DNA of 64,000 nt from UBA2040 sp041674745 (lineage in GTDB: Bacteria > Bacteroidota > Bacteroidia > Flavobacteriales_D > Crocinitomicaceae). Position 1 is the stretch's first letter. The number at the start of each line of letters is the position of its first letter. The position numbers and the translations under genes are program-made. Below the pieces are notes generated by a model that worked only from the letters and a program-made list of their open reading frames with translations, ran no database searches and had not been told where the DNA came from. Of the stretch, positions 43,865-52,696 are shown piece by piece. The stretch lies in NCBI GenBank assembly GCA_041674745.1, contig JBAYVD010000010.1:76071-140070 (forward strand), given 5' to 3'.

Positions 43865-45598
43865 CTACTTGACGAACAAATCCACCTCCTTTTTCGGTAA
43901 AACCTTCTCAATCACAAAAGCCAACAACAACACCAACAAGCAACCAATTAAATTGTACCACAAATACCCCATTCTCAAGAAATTTGGTGCCGTTTCGGTG
44001 AAATTGAGGTAATGAATCCACAAGACGATTCCTTCTGTGACAAGCGCAGCGATGAAAACGGCTCGTGCTCCCACTTTCTTTAAGTAAAACGCCACCAAGA
44101 AAATACCCAAAATGGTTCCATAGAAAAGCGAACCGAGCATGTTTACGGCTTGGATTAAGTTCTCAAACAACGAAGCATAGGTGGCAAACAGAATGGCAAT
44201 CACACCCCACAGCAAGGTAAAGAGTTTGGAAGATTTTAAGTAGTGTTGGTCGCTTTCGTTTTTGGAAAGGGTGCGTTTGTAAATATCAATCGTAGTCGTG
44301 GTCGACAAAGCGTTCAATTCTGAAGACGTAGACGACATCGCGGCACAAAACATCACGGAAAACAACAAACCGATCATGCCCACAGGCAAATTGGCCATTA
44401 CGAAACTCATGAAAATGTAATCTTTGTCGTTGGTTTCAATTTTATCGTCCACTTGTTTGATGACGGCTTTGGCAGATTCACGGAGTTCTTTTTCCTTCGC
44501 TTGCAAGGCTTCCACCCTACGCTGCTGCACGCGAACTTCCTTTTCATTTCCCGCGTTATTAGCCAACACCATTTCGGTAACGGCTGTTTTTTTCTCTTCA
44601 AACGTGAGATGATAGGCCTGGTTGATTTCTTCGTATTCGCCCGCTTTGGACGATTGCATGACCTTTTCTGTTCCCGTTTGGTTGAAAAACAGGGGCGCTT
44701 CATTGAACTGGTAAAACACAAATACCAACACTCCAATAAAGAGAATAATGAATTGCATCGGAACTTTGAGCAGTCCATTCATGATCAAGCCCAAACGACT
44801 TTGCGCCAATGATTTTCCATTCAAATAACGTTGCACTTGCGATTGATCCGTCCCGAAATAAGACATGAAAAGGAAAACCGCGGCGATCATTCCGGTCCAA
44901 ATATTGTAGCGATCGTGTAAATCAAATTTGGTGCTAATCGCATTCAATTTCCCCATTTTTCCGGCAATGTGCAAAGTGTCGGTAAAACTCAAATTGGCTG
45001 GCAACAGTTGGAGTACCACAATTCCAGCGAGAATCATTCCGCCCATCATGATGACCATTTGTTGTTTTTGTGTTTGCGTAACCGCACGTGTTCCACCAGA
45101 AACCGTATAAATAATGACCAATACACCGATGAAAATATTCGTCAGTGTTAAATTCCAATGCAACAAAGTCGATAAAATAATGGCCGGCGCGTAGATGGTA
45201 ATTCCAGCGGCCAATCCTCGCTGAATCAGGAACAAACTAGCAGCCAACAATCGGGTTTTTAAATCAAAACGAGTTTCCAGGTATTCGTAAGCTGTGTAAA
45301 CTTTTAATCTGTAGAAAATCGGAATAAACGTCACACTCAAAACAATCATCGCAATCGGCAAGCCAAGATAAAATTGAACGAAACCCAATCCGTCCATGTA
45401 GGCTTGACCGGGCGTGGAAAGAAACGTAATAGCCGAAGCTTGTGTGGCCATGATGGAAATACCAATCGCCCACCATTTCGCGTCGTTGTTGCCTTTCAAA
45501 TAACTTTGCAAATCTTGGCTTCCACGGGTTTTCCAAACGCCATAAGCGACAATGAAAACCAAGGATCCAATCAATACCAACCAATCAATGCTGCTCAT
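43865..45598 (-). CDS. Sodium/solute symporter (SSS family) with charged insert
   Basis: 577 residues, about 13 membrane helices. The start SSIDWLVLIGSLVFIVAYG and the family block AISIMATQASAITFLSTPGQAY-like (GISIMATQASAITFLSTPGQ) are those of SLC5/SSS carriers that import sugars, sialic acid or similar solutes with Na+. Residues about 305-390 hold a long charged, helical insert (QQRRVEALQAKEKELRESAK) between membrane segments, presumably a soluble coiled coil. It is the third gene of a coupled operon with a PIG-L deacetylase and a 39-residue membrane protein (ATGA overlap). Confidence 0.9.
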   Translation of the reverse strand: MSSIDWLVLIGSLVFIVAYGVWKTRGSQDLQSYLKGNNDAKWWAIGISIMATQASAITFLSTPGQAYMDGLGFVQFYLGLPIAMIVLSVTFIPIFYRLKVYTAYEYLETRFDLKTRLLAASLFLIQRGLAAGITIYAPAIILSTLLHWNLTLTNIFIGVLVIIYTVSGGTRAVTQTQKQQMVIMMGGMILAGIVVLQLLPANLSFTDTLHIAGKMGKLNAISTKFDLHDRYNIWTGMIAAVFLFMSYFGTDQSQVQRYLNGKSLAQSRLGLIMNGLLKVPMQFIILFIGVLVFVFYQFNEAPLFFNQTGTEKVMQSSKAGEYEEINQAYHLTFEEKKTAVTEMVLANNAGNEKEVRVQQRRVEALQAKEKELRESAKAVIKQVDDKIETNDKDYIFMSFVMANLPVGMIGLLFSVMFCAAMSSTSSELNALSTTTTIDIYKRTLSKNESDQHYLKSSKLFTLLWGVIAILFATYASLFENLIQAVNMLGSLFYGTILGIFLVAFYLKKVGARAVFIAALVTEGIVLWIHYLNFTETAPNFLRMGYLWYNLIGCLLVLLLAFVIEKVLPKKEVDLFVK

Positions 45599-45714
45599 GA
45601 AAAATAGCTTGAAAAAGTGAAGAAAAGCAAGATTTCAGCCACCAAGGCAACCATCAAAAGCAGGTACCATCCTTTCCAGGATTTAAATAGGGGTGGTTTT
45701 TCGTTTTCACTCAT
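45595..45714 (-). CDS. 39-residue single-pass membrane protein
   Basis: A complete small frame, ATG at 45714 to TGA at 45595-45597, encoding MSENEKPPLFKSWKGWYLLL followed by a hydrophobic helix and FFTFSSYFS. It overlaps the 3' end of the PIG-L gene by 8 bp (ATGAGTGA) and the symporter start by 4 bp (ATGA), filling the space between them exactly, which is strong evidence for translation. One membrane helix spans about residues 17-33, with the charged N-terminus likely cytoplasmic. It resembles the small accessory proteins that accompany some symporters, but I know no named family for it. Confidence 0.75.
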   Translation of the reverse strand: MSENEKPPLFKSWKGWYLLLMVALVAEILLFFTFSSYFS

Positions 45715-48184
45715 TTCCTAAAGATATCAAATTCACCAACAAACGATACGCGCCCGGAACGCCTGCCGGCAATTCTCGAAAAAAGGATAGGCTGGTATAC
45801 ATGTAATTTCCTTCGCCATATTTCGCGATTAAGAGTGAACCTTCTAAACTTTTTTCACCTGGATCGTTGAAGGCTAAAATCGGCGTAAATTCTTTGGACC
45901 ATTCGGATGGAAAATTCAATCCTCGTTCTTGCACCCAATTTTCGAAATCTGCGGCCGTAATTTTGTTTGGAACGTTCAAAACAGGATGTTCTGGAGCCAA
46001 AAATGTAGCCATAGCGTTTTCGTCTGTTACCCTATCTCGACCTAATTTGAGTGGAAATGGGGAGAAATTATCCGTTTTCAATTGGTTACTCGTGTTGTAT
46101 TGAAGGATCAAATTCCCTCCATTCTTCACGTATTCCATCAATTGAGGCATTATCGTTCCTATTCGTTCGTTGGTATTCAATGCACGAATTCCGAGAACAA
46201 TTGCATCGTATTTGGCCAAGTTTGCTAAGTTGTCTTCTTTCAAATTGTCGACTTGGTAACCGACCAATGAAAGCGCGCTGGCAACCTCATCACCAGCACC
46301 CGCAATATAACCTACAAAATTTCCTGCTTTTTTAATGTCAATTACATTCAGTTGCACTTGCGCATCTTGCATGTAAAGCTGAGTTGGAATGTGGTCGTAT
46401 TCAATAAATTTTACCGATTTGGAATACAATACATCTACTTTGTTTTTATCCAGAATTTCCAGCGTAAATGGACCAGAAACAGCCGTTTTAGTTGGTACGA
46501 AGGAGAAAGTAACTGTTTTTTCTTCACCTTTGGAGACGAGCGAAATGGTTTCAGGTGCATTTTCAATTTCCCAACCCATGGGCAATTTATACAGAAAGGC
46601 GCCTTCAAACTTGTCAGTATAACTTTTGAACGAAACTTTAATCGATTGTGCTGCGAAATCCTTCACCAACAAATTTTCTTTCTCAAAGCGAATGGAAACG
46701 GCTGGCACAATATTGAATGGAACGTACACTTCACCCTTGACTGGATCGTTTTCTTTGAAAACAATGGGAATTTTCATGGGCACTTTTTGTCCGAAAACTT
46801 CAAAAGTCAGTGTCAATTCGCTATTTGCGCCATTGTCTGGATGCAATACCAAAGCCTGATTTTCCAAATGATAGGTTCCCAAGGTTCCTTTTTCTTTCAA
46901 CCAATATTGTTGGGTCGTTGGTAAATTTTCGACCAATTTCACCATTTCTTTTTTCTCGAAAATCAGGTTTTTCTTTAAAAGTGAATTCGGCCTCCACTTC
47001 CAGCCCAAATCTGTAGATTCGATGTTGACCAATTTAAATTCACTGGATTGTCGAGCGATTACTTCCAGGTCTAAAATAAGCGAATCTCCTGCGCTAGCCA
47101 TCGGTGTATTCGATTTTGCTTCTGCATACATTCCAGCGCATTGCAAAATCAAAAAATTCACTTCTTGTATTTTGTCTTCCACCCTTTTTTCGGCTTCTAA
47201 CGTTTCCAGTTGATTTCTCAATCCGAGCAAAGCCGGAATTGACTTTTCAGGATGAAGAATATCGTAAGCAAGAATAATTTTATCAAGGGTAGTTGTAATC
47301 TTTTTTCCGTTTTTCACTCGGTTCCAACTCATGTCAATTCCATCGAAAAGCGATTTTTCGGCTTCCAAACCCGCAACGTGTTCAAAATATTCCAACTGCT
47401 CTCCTCTAGCACCCGTTGAACCAAATCCTTGGCTCTTGTGCTGACTTCGGCTCAAAGCCGCAATTTCAGTGCAGGAAGTGCCCAACAATGTTTCGTATGC
47501 TCCAATGTTTTCGGCAACTACATGCGGATCATTGGCGGATATTTTATCATTCCACCATTTTCCTGTATTGGTAACAATTCTTGTTGCTTGCCAAGGTTTT
47601 ACACCCAAGTCAAATTGTTCTGGATAGGCATCCTTGTTCGCCGCTAAGGCAAAAGCTTCTTCGCCCAAAATAGCGCTTGCCGTATGATGTCCATGACCGC
47701 CTCGTCCATCGGCAGGAAAACGACAAACAATAATATCGGGTTGAAAGGAACGAATTACAAAGACCAAATCCCCCAAAACCAATTCTTTGTTCCAAATGGC
47801 AAAGGTTTCCGTTGGATTTTTGGAAAAACCAAAATCATTGGCCCGAGAGAAAAATTGTCGTCCGCCATCAATATTTCGGGCCATCAACAATTCTTGCGTG
47901 CGAATCAATCCCAACTCTTCGCCCAATTCGGGCCCTATCAAATCTTGCCCACCATCTCCTCTTGTCAAGGACATATAGGCCGTTGTCAACTTTTTATCAT
48001 TGGCACAATATGCTATGAAACGCGTGTTTTCATCGTCGGGATGAGCAGCCAAGTACAATATCTTTCCTTGAACGTTTAGTTTTTGAATGCCCGCAAAAAT
48101 CTCAGAGGAACTGAGTTGTTTGGGTTTTTGTGCATGAAGAAATACTGAAAAGAGGGCAAAGGAAAAGAGTAAACTATTTTTCAT
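45707..48184 (-). CDS. PIG-L family deacetylase, large exported form
   Basis: 825 residues with a signal peptide (LLFSFALFSVFLHAQ). Residues about 40-270 are the PIG-L/LmbE deacetylase, with the zinc motif HPDDE at 48-52 (AAHPDDENTRFIA) and a second HGHH at 164-167. The remaining 550 residues are beta-rich domains and a GATase-like region (IVLGIRALNTNERI). The fold removes acetyl groups from N-acetylglucosamine-type sugars. It is first in an operon with a small membrane protein and a sodium symporter, which suggests outside deacetylation followed by uptake; the substrate is inferred only. Confidence 0.88.
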   Translation of the reverse strand: MKNSLLFSFALFSVFLHAQKPKQLSSSEIFAGIQKLNVQGKILYLAAHPDDENTRFIAYCANDKKLTTAYMSLTRGDGGQDLIGPELGEELGLIRTQELLMARNIDGGRQFFSRANDFGFSKNPTETFAIWNKELVLGDLVFVIRSFQPDIIVCRFPADGRGGHGHHTASAILGEEAFALAANKDAYPEQFDLGVKPWQATRIVTNTGKWWNDKISANDPHVVAENIGAYETLLGTSCTEIAALSRSQHKSQGFGSTGARGEQLEYFEHVAGLEAEKSLFDGIDMSWNRVKNGKKITTTLDKIILAYDILHPEKSIPALLGLRNQLETLEAEKRVEDKIQEVNFLILQCAGMYAEAKSNTPMASAGDSLILDLEVIARQSSEFKLVNIESTDLGWKWRPNSLLKKNLIFEKKEMVKLVENLPTTQQYWLKEKGTLGTYHLENQALVLHPDNGANSELTLTFEVFGQKVPMKIPIVFKENDPVKGEVYVPFNIVPAVSIRFEKENLLVKDFAAQSIKVSFKSYTDKFEGAFLYKLPMGWEIENAPETISLVSKGEEKTVTFSFVPTKTAVSGPFTLEILDKNKVDVLYSKSVKFIEYDHIPTQLYMQDAQVQLNVIDIKKAGNFVGYIAGAGDEVASALSLVGYQVDNLKEDNLANLAKYDAIVLGIRALNTNERIGTIMPQLMEYVKNGGNLILQYNTSNQLKTDNFSPFPLKLGRDRVTDENAMATFLAPEHPVLNVPNKITAADFENWVQERGLNFPSEWSKEFTPILAFNDPGEKSLEGSLLIAKYGEGNYMYTSLSFFRELPAGVPGAYRLLVNLISLGNE

Positions 48185-48352
48185 GCCCTAAAAATAAGGA
48201 AACAGAGCCAAGTCGAAGAAATTATGATTCAATCGAGTAGTAAATTAACAGTTTTTCAGAGGTTCGGGACCACTCTTTTATTTATTTGCCTTTTTTTTTA
48301 GCCTATTTTGTTCAAAATGGAACATTTTTTGCATTTCAACGAATAACACCCT

Positions 48353-49210
48353 ATGAAGATAATAGTCATTTTCTCGTTTTTACTTCTGTCCATCGTTTCT
48401 TTTTCTCAAAATGAACTGGACGGGGTGTGGCAAGGAATCCTTGTTCCGAACGGAAAATCAAATGCTCAATCCAATCCATTTTATTTGGAAGTAAAAACCA
48501 ATCAAGGTAAAAGTTCTGGCAATACGCGAGAAGAAGTTTATGGGACCAATTTTTATGCCATTGGAAAGTTTTATGGGACACAAAAAGACGAAATCCTTGA
48601 ATGGAAGCATGTGGTATACCAGAAAAAAGAAGGCTCAAAAATAGCCTGGTGCAAATTGGATGCGAAATTAAGTTACAACAAAACAACAGGTTATTTAGAA
48701 GGAACTTACAGTGGGACAGATTGCAGAAATGTGGCAGGGAAACTCATTTTATTTCGTTCAAAAGCAACGTTTTCTTCCGAACAAGCCTCCTTCATTTCGC
48801 AAAGCGCGCGAGACATATTGGTAAAAGATTTGGCAGAAAATCGTCCAGCACCTGCCATTCGAGAAATACAACGATTGAATTTCAAATTTTTCCCCATCTT
48901 TTTTGATTACGACAAAGCCCTCATTCGGGATAAAGATGTCCCGTTTTTATCCAGTATTGTGGAGGTGGTGAAAGGTCACTCCGACTTGCGCATAAAAGTA
49001 ATAGGCAACACCGATGCCGATGGCACTGATCAGTACAATGATGACTTGTCCAAGCGCCGAGCGGAAGCCATCATCGCCTTTTTTGTTGAAAAAGGATTGA
49101 GCCGAGATCGGATTGAAATTCAATTCAACGGCGAAAAAAGACCCATTGACCGCAACGACACGCTAGAGGGAAAACAAAAGAACAGACGGGTTGAGTTTGA
49201 ATTTATCTAA
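48353..49210 (+). CDS. OmpA-family protein with lipocalin-like N-terminal domain
   Basis: 285 residues with a signal peptide (IVIFSFLLLSIVSFSQ). Residues 20-140 form a beta-rich domain (LDGVWQGILVPNGKS ... GYLEGTYSGTDC) of unknown name. Residues about 175-285 are an OmpA C-terminal peptidoglycan-binding domain: FFDYDKALIRD, VIGNTDADGTDQYND, LSKRRAEAIIAFF and KQKNRRVEFEFI. It should tie the outer membrane or periplasmic matter to peptidoglycan. The gene is alone and converges with a T9SS gene. Confidence 0.9.
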   Translation: MKIIVIFSFLLLSIVSFSQNELDGVWQGILVPNGKSNAQSNPFYLEVKTNQGKSSGNTREEVYGTNFYAIGKFYGTQKDEILEWKHVVYQKKEGSKIAWCKLDAKLSYNKTTGYLEGTYSGTDCRNVAGKLILFRSKATFSSEQASFISQSARDILVKDLAENRPAPAIREIQRLNFKFFPIFFDYDKALIRDKDVPFLSSIVEVVKGHSDLRIKVIGNTDADGTDQYNDDLSKRRAEAIIAFFVEKGLSRDRIEIQFNGEKRPIDRNDTLEGKQKNRRVEFEFI

Positions 49211-49212
49211 AC

Positions 49213-49243
49213 AAAAAAACCGCCAATCGAATGATTGACGGTT
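49213..49243 (-). terminator. Terminator of the choice-of-anchor T9SS gene
   Basis: AACCGCCAATC (49218-49228) pairs with GATTGACGGTT (49233-49243), one mismatch, with a GAAT loop; the minus strand continues into a T run. Confidence 0.75.
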
Positions 49244-49262
49244 GAAAGATTTTGTTGCAGAA

Positions 49263-50993
49263 TTACTTCACTAACCAAAGCAACCTGGAGGCAATTTTGT
49301 CTCCAACGATTTCGACAAAGTAGATACCTGCTTCTAGTTTTAAATCGGCTGAATATTCCTGCTGATTTACCAAATTCGTGGTGAACACCATTTTTCCATT
49401 ACAATCCGAAATTAGCAGTCTCGCATCGACTTTTTGAGGAAAGGCAACGGTAATTTTTCCATTAGAAGGATTGGGGAATATTTTTATTTCGCCCAACAGA
49501 AATTCTTCGATTCCTAGTCCTGAAATCAGTGTGCAATCACTTGTATCCGAACAATTTTGCTCAGTTACTTTTACGGCATAATTTCCATTGGAAGTAGGCG
49601 CGTACGTTTGACCGTTCGCGCCTGGTATTGCCGCATATCCATTTGCACAATCCAACCATTGATAAGCGGCGCCAGAAGCTTGTGCCGTCAAAGAAGTTGT
49701 ATTGTTAGTAACTCCAACATTGACAGCCGTTACGGTTAAATCTAAGGTGGTAATACTATCGCAACCATTTATGGTTTGTCCGTTATCAAAGTAAATTCCA
49801 GAAGTCGAAATTTGGTTTCCATTGAATGTTATTTCTTCTCCTTGACAAATGGTCATTGTGCTCAATACATTGTACGCAGAATGAAAACTCAAACTGAGCG
49901 AAATTGTACTGTCGCATCCAACAGAATTAGTCGTAACAACATTGGTCATGCCCGAACTGGAAACATACTGACCACCCACCAATATTGAGTCACCCGCACA
50001 GATTGTAGCCGACATGGACGAAAAAGTGGGTTGTTTGATGGTAAGGGTTGTTGTTACAATACTATCGCAACCGGCAACGGTCAATAAATTGGAGGTGTAA
50101 ACCCCTGCCGTGGTTTGATTCGCACCAGCCAAGAAGATGGATTGACCATTGCATATGGATGCCGTATTACTAATATTGTAAATCGGTCGGATTCTAATTT
50201 GCTTGGTCGTTGTTCCACCCGCAAATGTGTACGTCACGGTATACAGTCCAGGTGATGAAGAACTGGTTGTAATATGGCCCGTGGAAGAATTTATTGTTAA
50301 GCCAGCAGGTGAAGCGGTAAAGGTCCCCCCTGTTGTACCTGAAATGGTCGCATTCAAATTCGAACCATTGTTACAAACTTGTATTACGCCATAACTGATG
50401 GTTGTTGGACTCGTTTCAGTAATAATCGCTGAAATTGGCGTAGAAGGTAAATCTCCGACTGGGGCACCATTGCCGTTTACACCATTTCCGCAAGCATAAA
50501 AGGTAACATTTCCAGATCCAGCAACCGGCGCAACCCATGTAAACTTAAACAAACCTGATCCGCTAGAACCTTGGTGTTCTGGATATTGTCTTCCACCCAA
50601 TGTTGAGATTGTTGACTGCGTAGTTAAAACAGTTGTGAACGTCCCGGCTTGTAAATTGCCTGCTTTTAAGGCAACGGCTTGAAAACCTTTTATTGGCAGT
50701 GTGCTGGTGACTTGAAATTCAGCCGTATAACTTGATCCAGCCGTATAACTCGTTACGGCAACATTGCTTGAATTTTTCAATGTAAAGGCGATGGATGTAG
50801 ATCCAGAACCTCCACTATGACAAGCTGTACAAGTTAAACCACCACTGATTGGACCACCTGTCCGATCAATTCCCGAAGCTGCCGGTCCAGCAGAATAATA
50901 TACGCCCAAAATTCCTTTCGTGGCCGAGGCGAAAAAATACCATCCAAAAAACAAACCCAAAGTGAGCCCAGAAAACAATAAAAGTCTTTTCAT
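49263..50993 (-). CDS. T9SS cargo protein with choice-of-anchor V-type domain and CxxCH motif
   Basis: 576 residues with an N-terminal hydrophobic signal segment. Residues about 25-205 match the Bacteroidota domain often called choice-of-anchor V: GGPISGGLTCTACHSGGSGS, with CxxCH at residues 55-59, and QGSSGSGLFKFTWVAPVAGS. Residues 215-480 are repeat domains with CNGQSIFLAGANQTTAG, CAGDSILVGGQYVSSSG and CQGEEITFNGNQISTSG, three related units. The last 75 residues are a type A T9SS sorting domain (IKIFPNPSNGKITVAF). It is a secreted surface protein. Whether CxxCH binds heme c or forms a disulfide is unknown. Confidence 0.87.
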   Translation of the reverse strand: MKRLLLFSGLTLGLFFGWYFFASATKGILGVYYSAGPAASGIDRTGGPISGGLTCTACHSGGSGSTSIAFTLKNSSNVAVTSYTAGSSYTAEFQVTSTLPIKGFQAVALKAGNLQAGTFTTVLTTQSTISTLGGRQYPEHQGSSGSGLFKFTWVAPVAGSGNVTFYACGNGVNGNGAPVGDLPSTPISAIITETSPTTISYGVIQVCNNGSNLNATISGTTGGTFTASPAGLTINSSTGHITTSSSSPGLYTVTYTFAGGTTTKQIRIRPIYNISNTASICNGQSIFLAGANQTTAGVYTSNLLTVAGCDSIVTTTLTIKQPTFSSMSATICAGDSILVGGQYVSSSGMTNVVTTNSVGCDSTISLSLSFHSAYNVLSTMTICQGEEITFNGNQISTSGIYFDNGQTINGCDSITTLDLTVTAVNVGVTNNTTSLTAQASGAAYQWLDCANGYAAIPGANGQTYAPTSNGNYAVKVTEQNCSDTSDCTLISGLGIEEFLLGEIKIFPNPSNGKITVAFPQKVDARLLISDCNGKMVFTTNLVNQQEYSADLKLEAGIYFVEIVGDKIASRLLWLVK

Positions 50994-51142
50994 AAGTTGT
51001 ATTTATAATTTATTCGGAAAAAATAAAGTTTTTAATTGTAATCAAAAAATATAATTTCATGTATTTCAACCCTTCTCTCAAAAAATCCTTTACAGGGTAA
51101 CTAATTTTGAGAATACCGTTTTGAAATTAAAGTAATGTGCAC

Positions 51143-51173
51143 AAAAAAAACCGTCAACTTGTAGTTAACGGTT
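51143..51173 (-). terminator. Terminator of the DUF2147 gene
   Basis: AACCGT..AAC (51149-51158) pairs with GTT..ACGGTT (51163-51172), and the minus strand ends in eight T. Confidence 0.75.
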
Positions 51174-51197
51174 CTTATTTTATAGTCTATTCAATTA

Positions 51198-51632
51198 TTA
51201 TTCCTCCACTCTCACCCATGTTTGGGTTCGGTAGAAAGGCCCCATATATCCTCTGACATTCAAAATATTGGGTTTGTCTTTGTCCACCCACATTTTCAAA
51301 TTGTACGTTTTGCCAATTTCAGGGTCTACAATGGTTCCGCCTTCCCAAGCACCACCATTCCAATTCATACCCCGAACAATCTGTAATCCCAATAGCGGTT
51401 GATTTTTGCGATCATCTGTACATTTATCACATTTAGCATTGGGCTCACGACCTTCACGTGGGTACAAATAAATTATCTTTCCGTACATTTTATCACCGTC
51501 TTTGTACAATTCAACGATGGATTTTTTCTTGCCTGTTTTATCATCTATAGTCACCCATTTCCCTAAACTGGATTGAGCGAATAATATGACATTAAACAAA
51601 AGTGCTAAGGTTAATAGAACTAATTTTTTCAT
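51198..51632 (-). CDS. DUF2147-family exported protein
   Basis: 144 residues from ATG 51632; an upstream TTG would add 15 residues ahead of the signal peptide (LVLLTLALLFNVILFAQ). DUF2147 marks: LGKWVTIDDKTGKKKSIVELYKDG, CDKCTDDRKNQPLLGLQIVRGM and WEGGTIVDPEIGKTYNLKMW with the closing GYMGPFYRTQTWVRV. It is a periplasmic small beta-barrel (lipocalin-like) protein of unknown role. It is transcribed alone, with a terminator just after it. Confidence 0.9.
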   Translation of the reverse strand: MKKLVLLTLALLFNVILFAQSSLGKWVTIDDKTGKKKSIVELYKDGDKMYGKIIYLYPREGREPNAKCDKCTDDRKNQPLLGLQIVRGMNWNGGAWEGGTIVDPEIGKTYNLKMWVDKDKPNILNVRGYMGPFYRTQTWVRVEE

Positions 51633-51698
51633 AATTTTTGAAATTTGGTTTAAATAGATTGGTGTTAAAATAAACAATTTATTAATTCATAGAAACAA

Positions 51699-52259
51699 TT
51701 ATAGCGCCAAAAAGTTTTTTAAAATCGTTTTTCCTTCTGGTGTCATGATACTTTCAGGGTGAAATTGCACACCAAATAATTTTCGCTTTTCCGCCTCCAT
51801 GGCCATTAAAATGCCAGACGCGCTGACTGCGATAGCACTGAAATCACTTTTATCTTGCAATTCAATTGCCCACGAATGATACAAACCTACTTGAAATCGG
51901 CTGGGTAAATCTTGCAATAATTTTGACTCCCCCTTTTTGCTAATGTATTCTTGCAAACCGTGCTTCACTACTTTTTGATTGTACAATTTACCGCCCGTGT
52001 ATTCTGCTAATGCCTGCATGCCTAAACAGACGCCCAAAATTGGCATTTTGTCAATTGCATCCTCAATACATTGGATCATCCCAGGGGAATCTTGTGGTAA
52101 ACCCGGACCAGGTGATAAAATAATTTTATCCACATCCATTAGATGATTTTGATGATACTCATTCTCTCGTATAACTTTAACAACCGCTCCTAATCCTTCC
52201 AAGTAATGGGAAAGATTAAAAGTAAAGGAATCAAAGTTGTCAATCAACAGTATTTTCAC
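51699..52259 (-). CDS. Glutamine amidotransferase, anthranilate/aminodeoxychorismate synthase component II
   Basis: 186 residues from a GTG start at 52259. The ATG at 52307 gives 16 extra residues unlike the family and would overlap the promoter of the divergent gene. It has KILLIDNFDSFTFNLSHYLE, LSPGPGLPQDSP, the nucleophile Cys78 in LGVCLGMQALAEY, and the C-terminal catalytic His-Glu in VQFHPESIMT. It supplies ammonia from glutamine for TrpE or PabB. Neither partner is in the window, so TrpG and PabA cannot be told apart. It is divergent from ridA. Confidence 0.9.
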   Translation of the reverse strand: MKILLIDNFDSFTFNLSHYLEGLGAVVKVIRENEYHQNHLMDVDKIILSPGPGLPQDSPGMIQCIEDAIDKMPILGVCLGMQALAEYTGGKLYNQKVVKHGLQEYISKKGESKLLQDLPSRFQVGLYHSWAIELQDKSDFSAIAVSASGILMAMEAEKRKLFGVQFHPESIMTPEGKTILKNFLAL

Positions 52260-52262
52260 GGA

Positions 52263-52288
52263 TTTTTGCCTCAAAATTAGTAAACTTG
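52263..52288 (+). promoter_or_regulatory. Promoter of the ridA gene
   Basis: TAAACTTG at 52281-52288, one base off TAnnTTTG, with TTTTTG at 52263-52267 about 13-15 bp upstream as a possible -33 element. ATG follows 19 bp later. Confidence 0.4.
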
Positions 52289-52307
52289 CACAAAGTTTTA
52301 AACCCAT

Positions 52308-52685
52308 ATGAAAAAAGCCATATCCATTCCAGGTGCTCCGGCTCCAATTGGTCCTTATTCTCAGGCAATTGCTAAAAATAACACCTTATTTGTTAGCGGA
52401 CAAATTCCTTTGAATCCGATGTCGGGTGAATTGGTGTTAGATTCTGTGGATGCAGCAACGGAACAGGTGATGGAAAATATCAAATCACTGATTGCAGCCG
52501 CTGGATTTGAAATGACAGATATCGTAAAATGTAGTATATTTTTGCAATCTATGGACGATTTTGCCATTGTAAACGCACGGTATGCACAATATTTTGAAAA
52601 TGAACCACCGGCTCGAGAAACCGTTGAAGTTTCCAAACTTCCATTGGGCGTTCCAGTGGAAATCAGTTGTATAGCCCTAAAATAG
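52308..52685 (+). CDS. ridA: RidA-family enamine/imine deaminase
   Basis: 125 residues, complete. It hydrolyses reactive 2-aminoacrylate and related imines that PLP enzymes produce, protecting enzymes such as transaminases. The sequence has APAPIGPYSQAIAKNNTLFVSGQ, the active-site region and the closing ARETVEVSKLPLGVPVEISC with the conserved Arg near 105. It starts a plus-strand block with the glycosyltransferase 11 bp downstream. Confidence 0.95.
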   Translation: MKKAISIPGAPAPIGPYSQAIAKNNTLFVSGQIPLNPMSGELVLDSVDAATEQVMENIKSLIAAAGFEMTDIVKCSIFLQSMDDFAIVNARYAQYFENEPPARETVEVSKLPLGVPVEISCIALK

Positions 52686-52696
52686 AAAAACATCTT

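Noticed and set aside
52260..52307. ATG start at 52307 for the amidotransferase
   Set aside because: It touches the start codon of the divergent ridA and covers its promoter; the protein family begins at the GTG at 52259.
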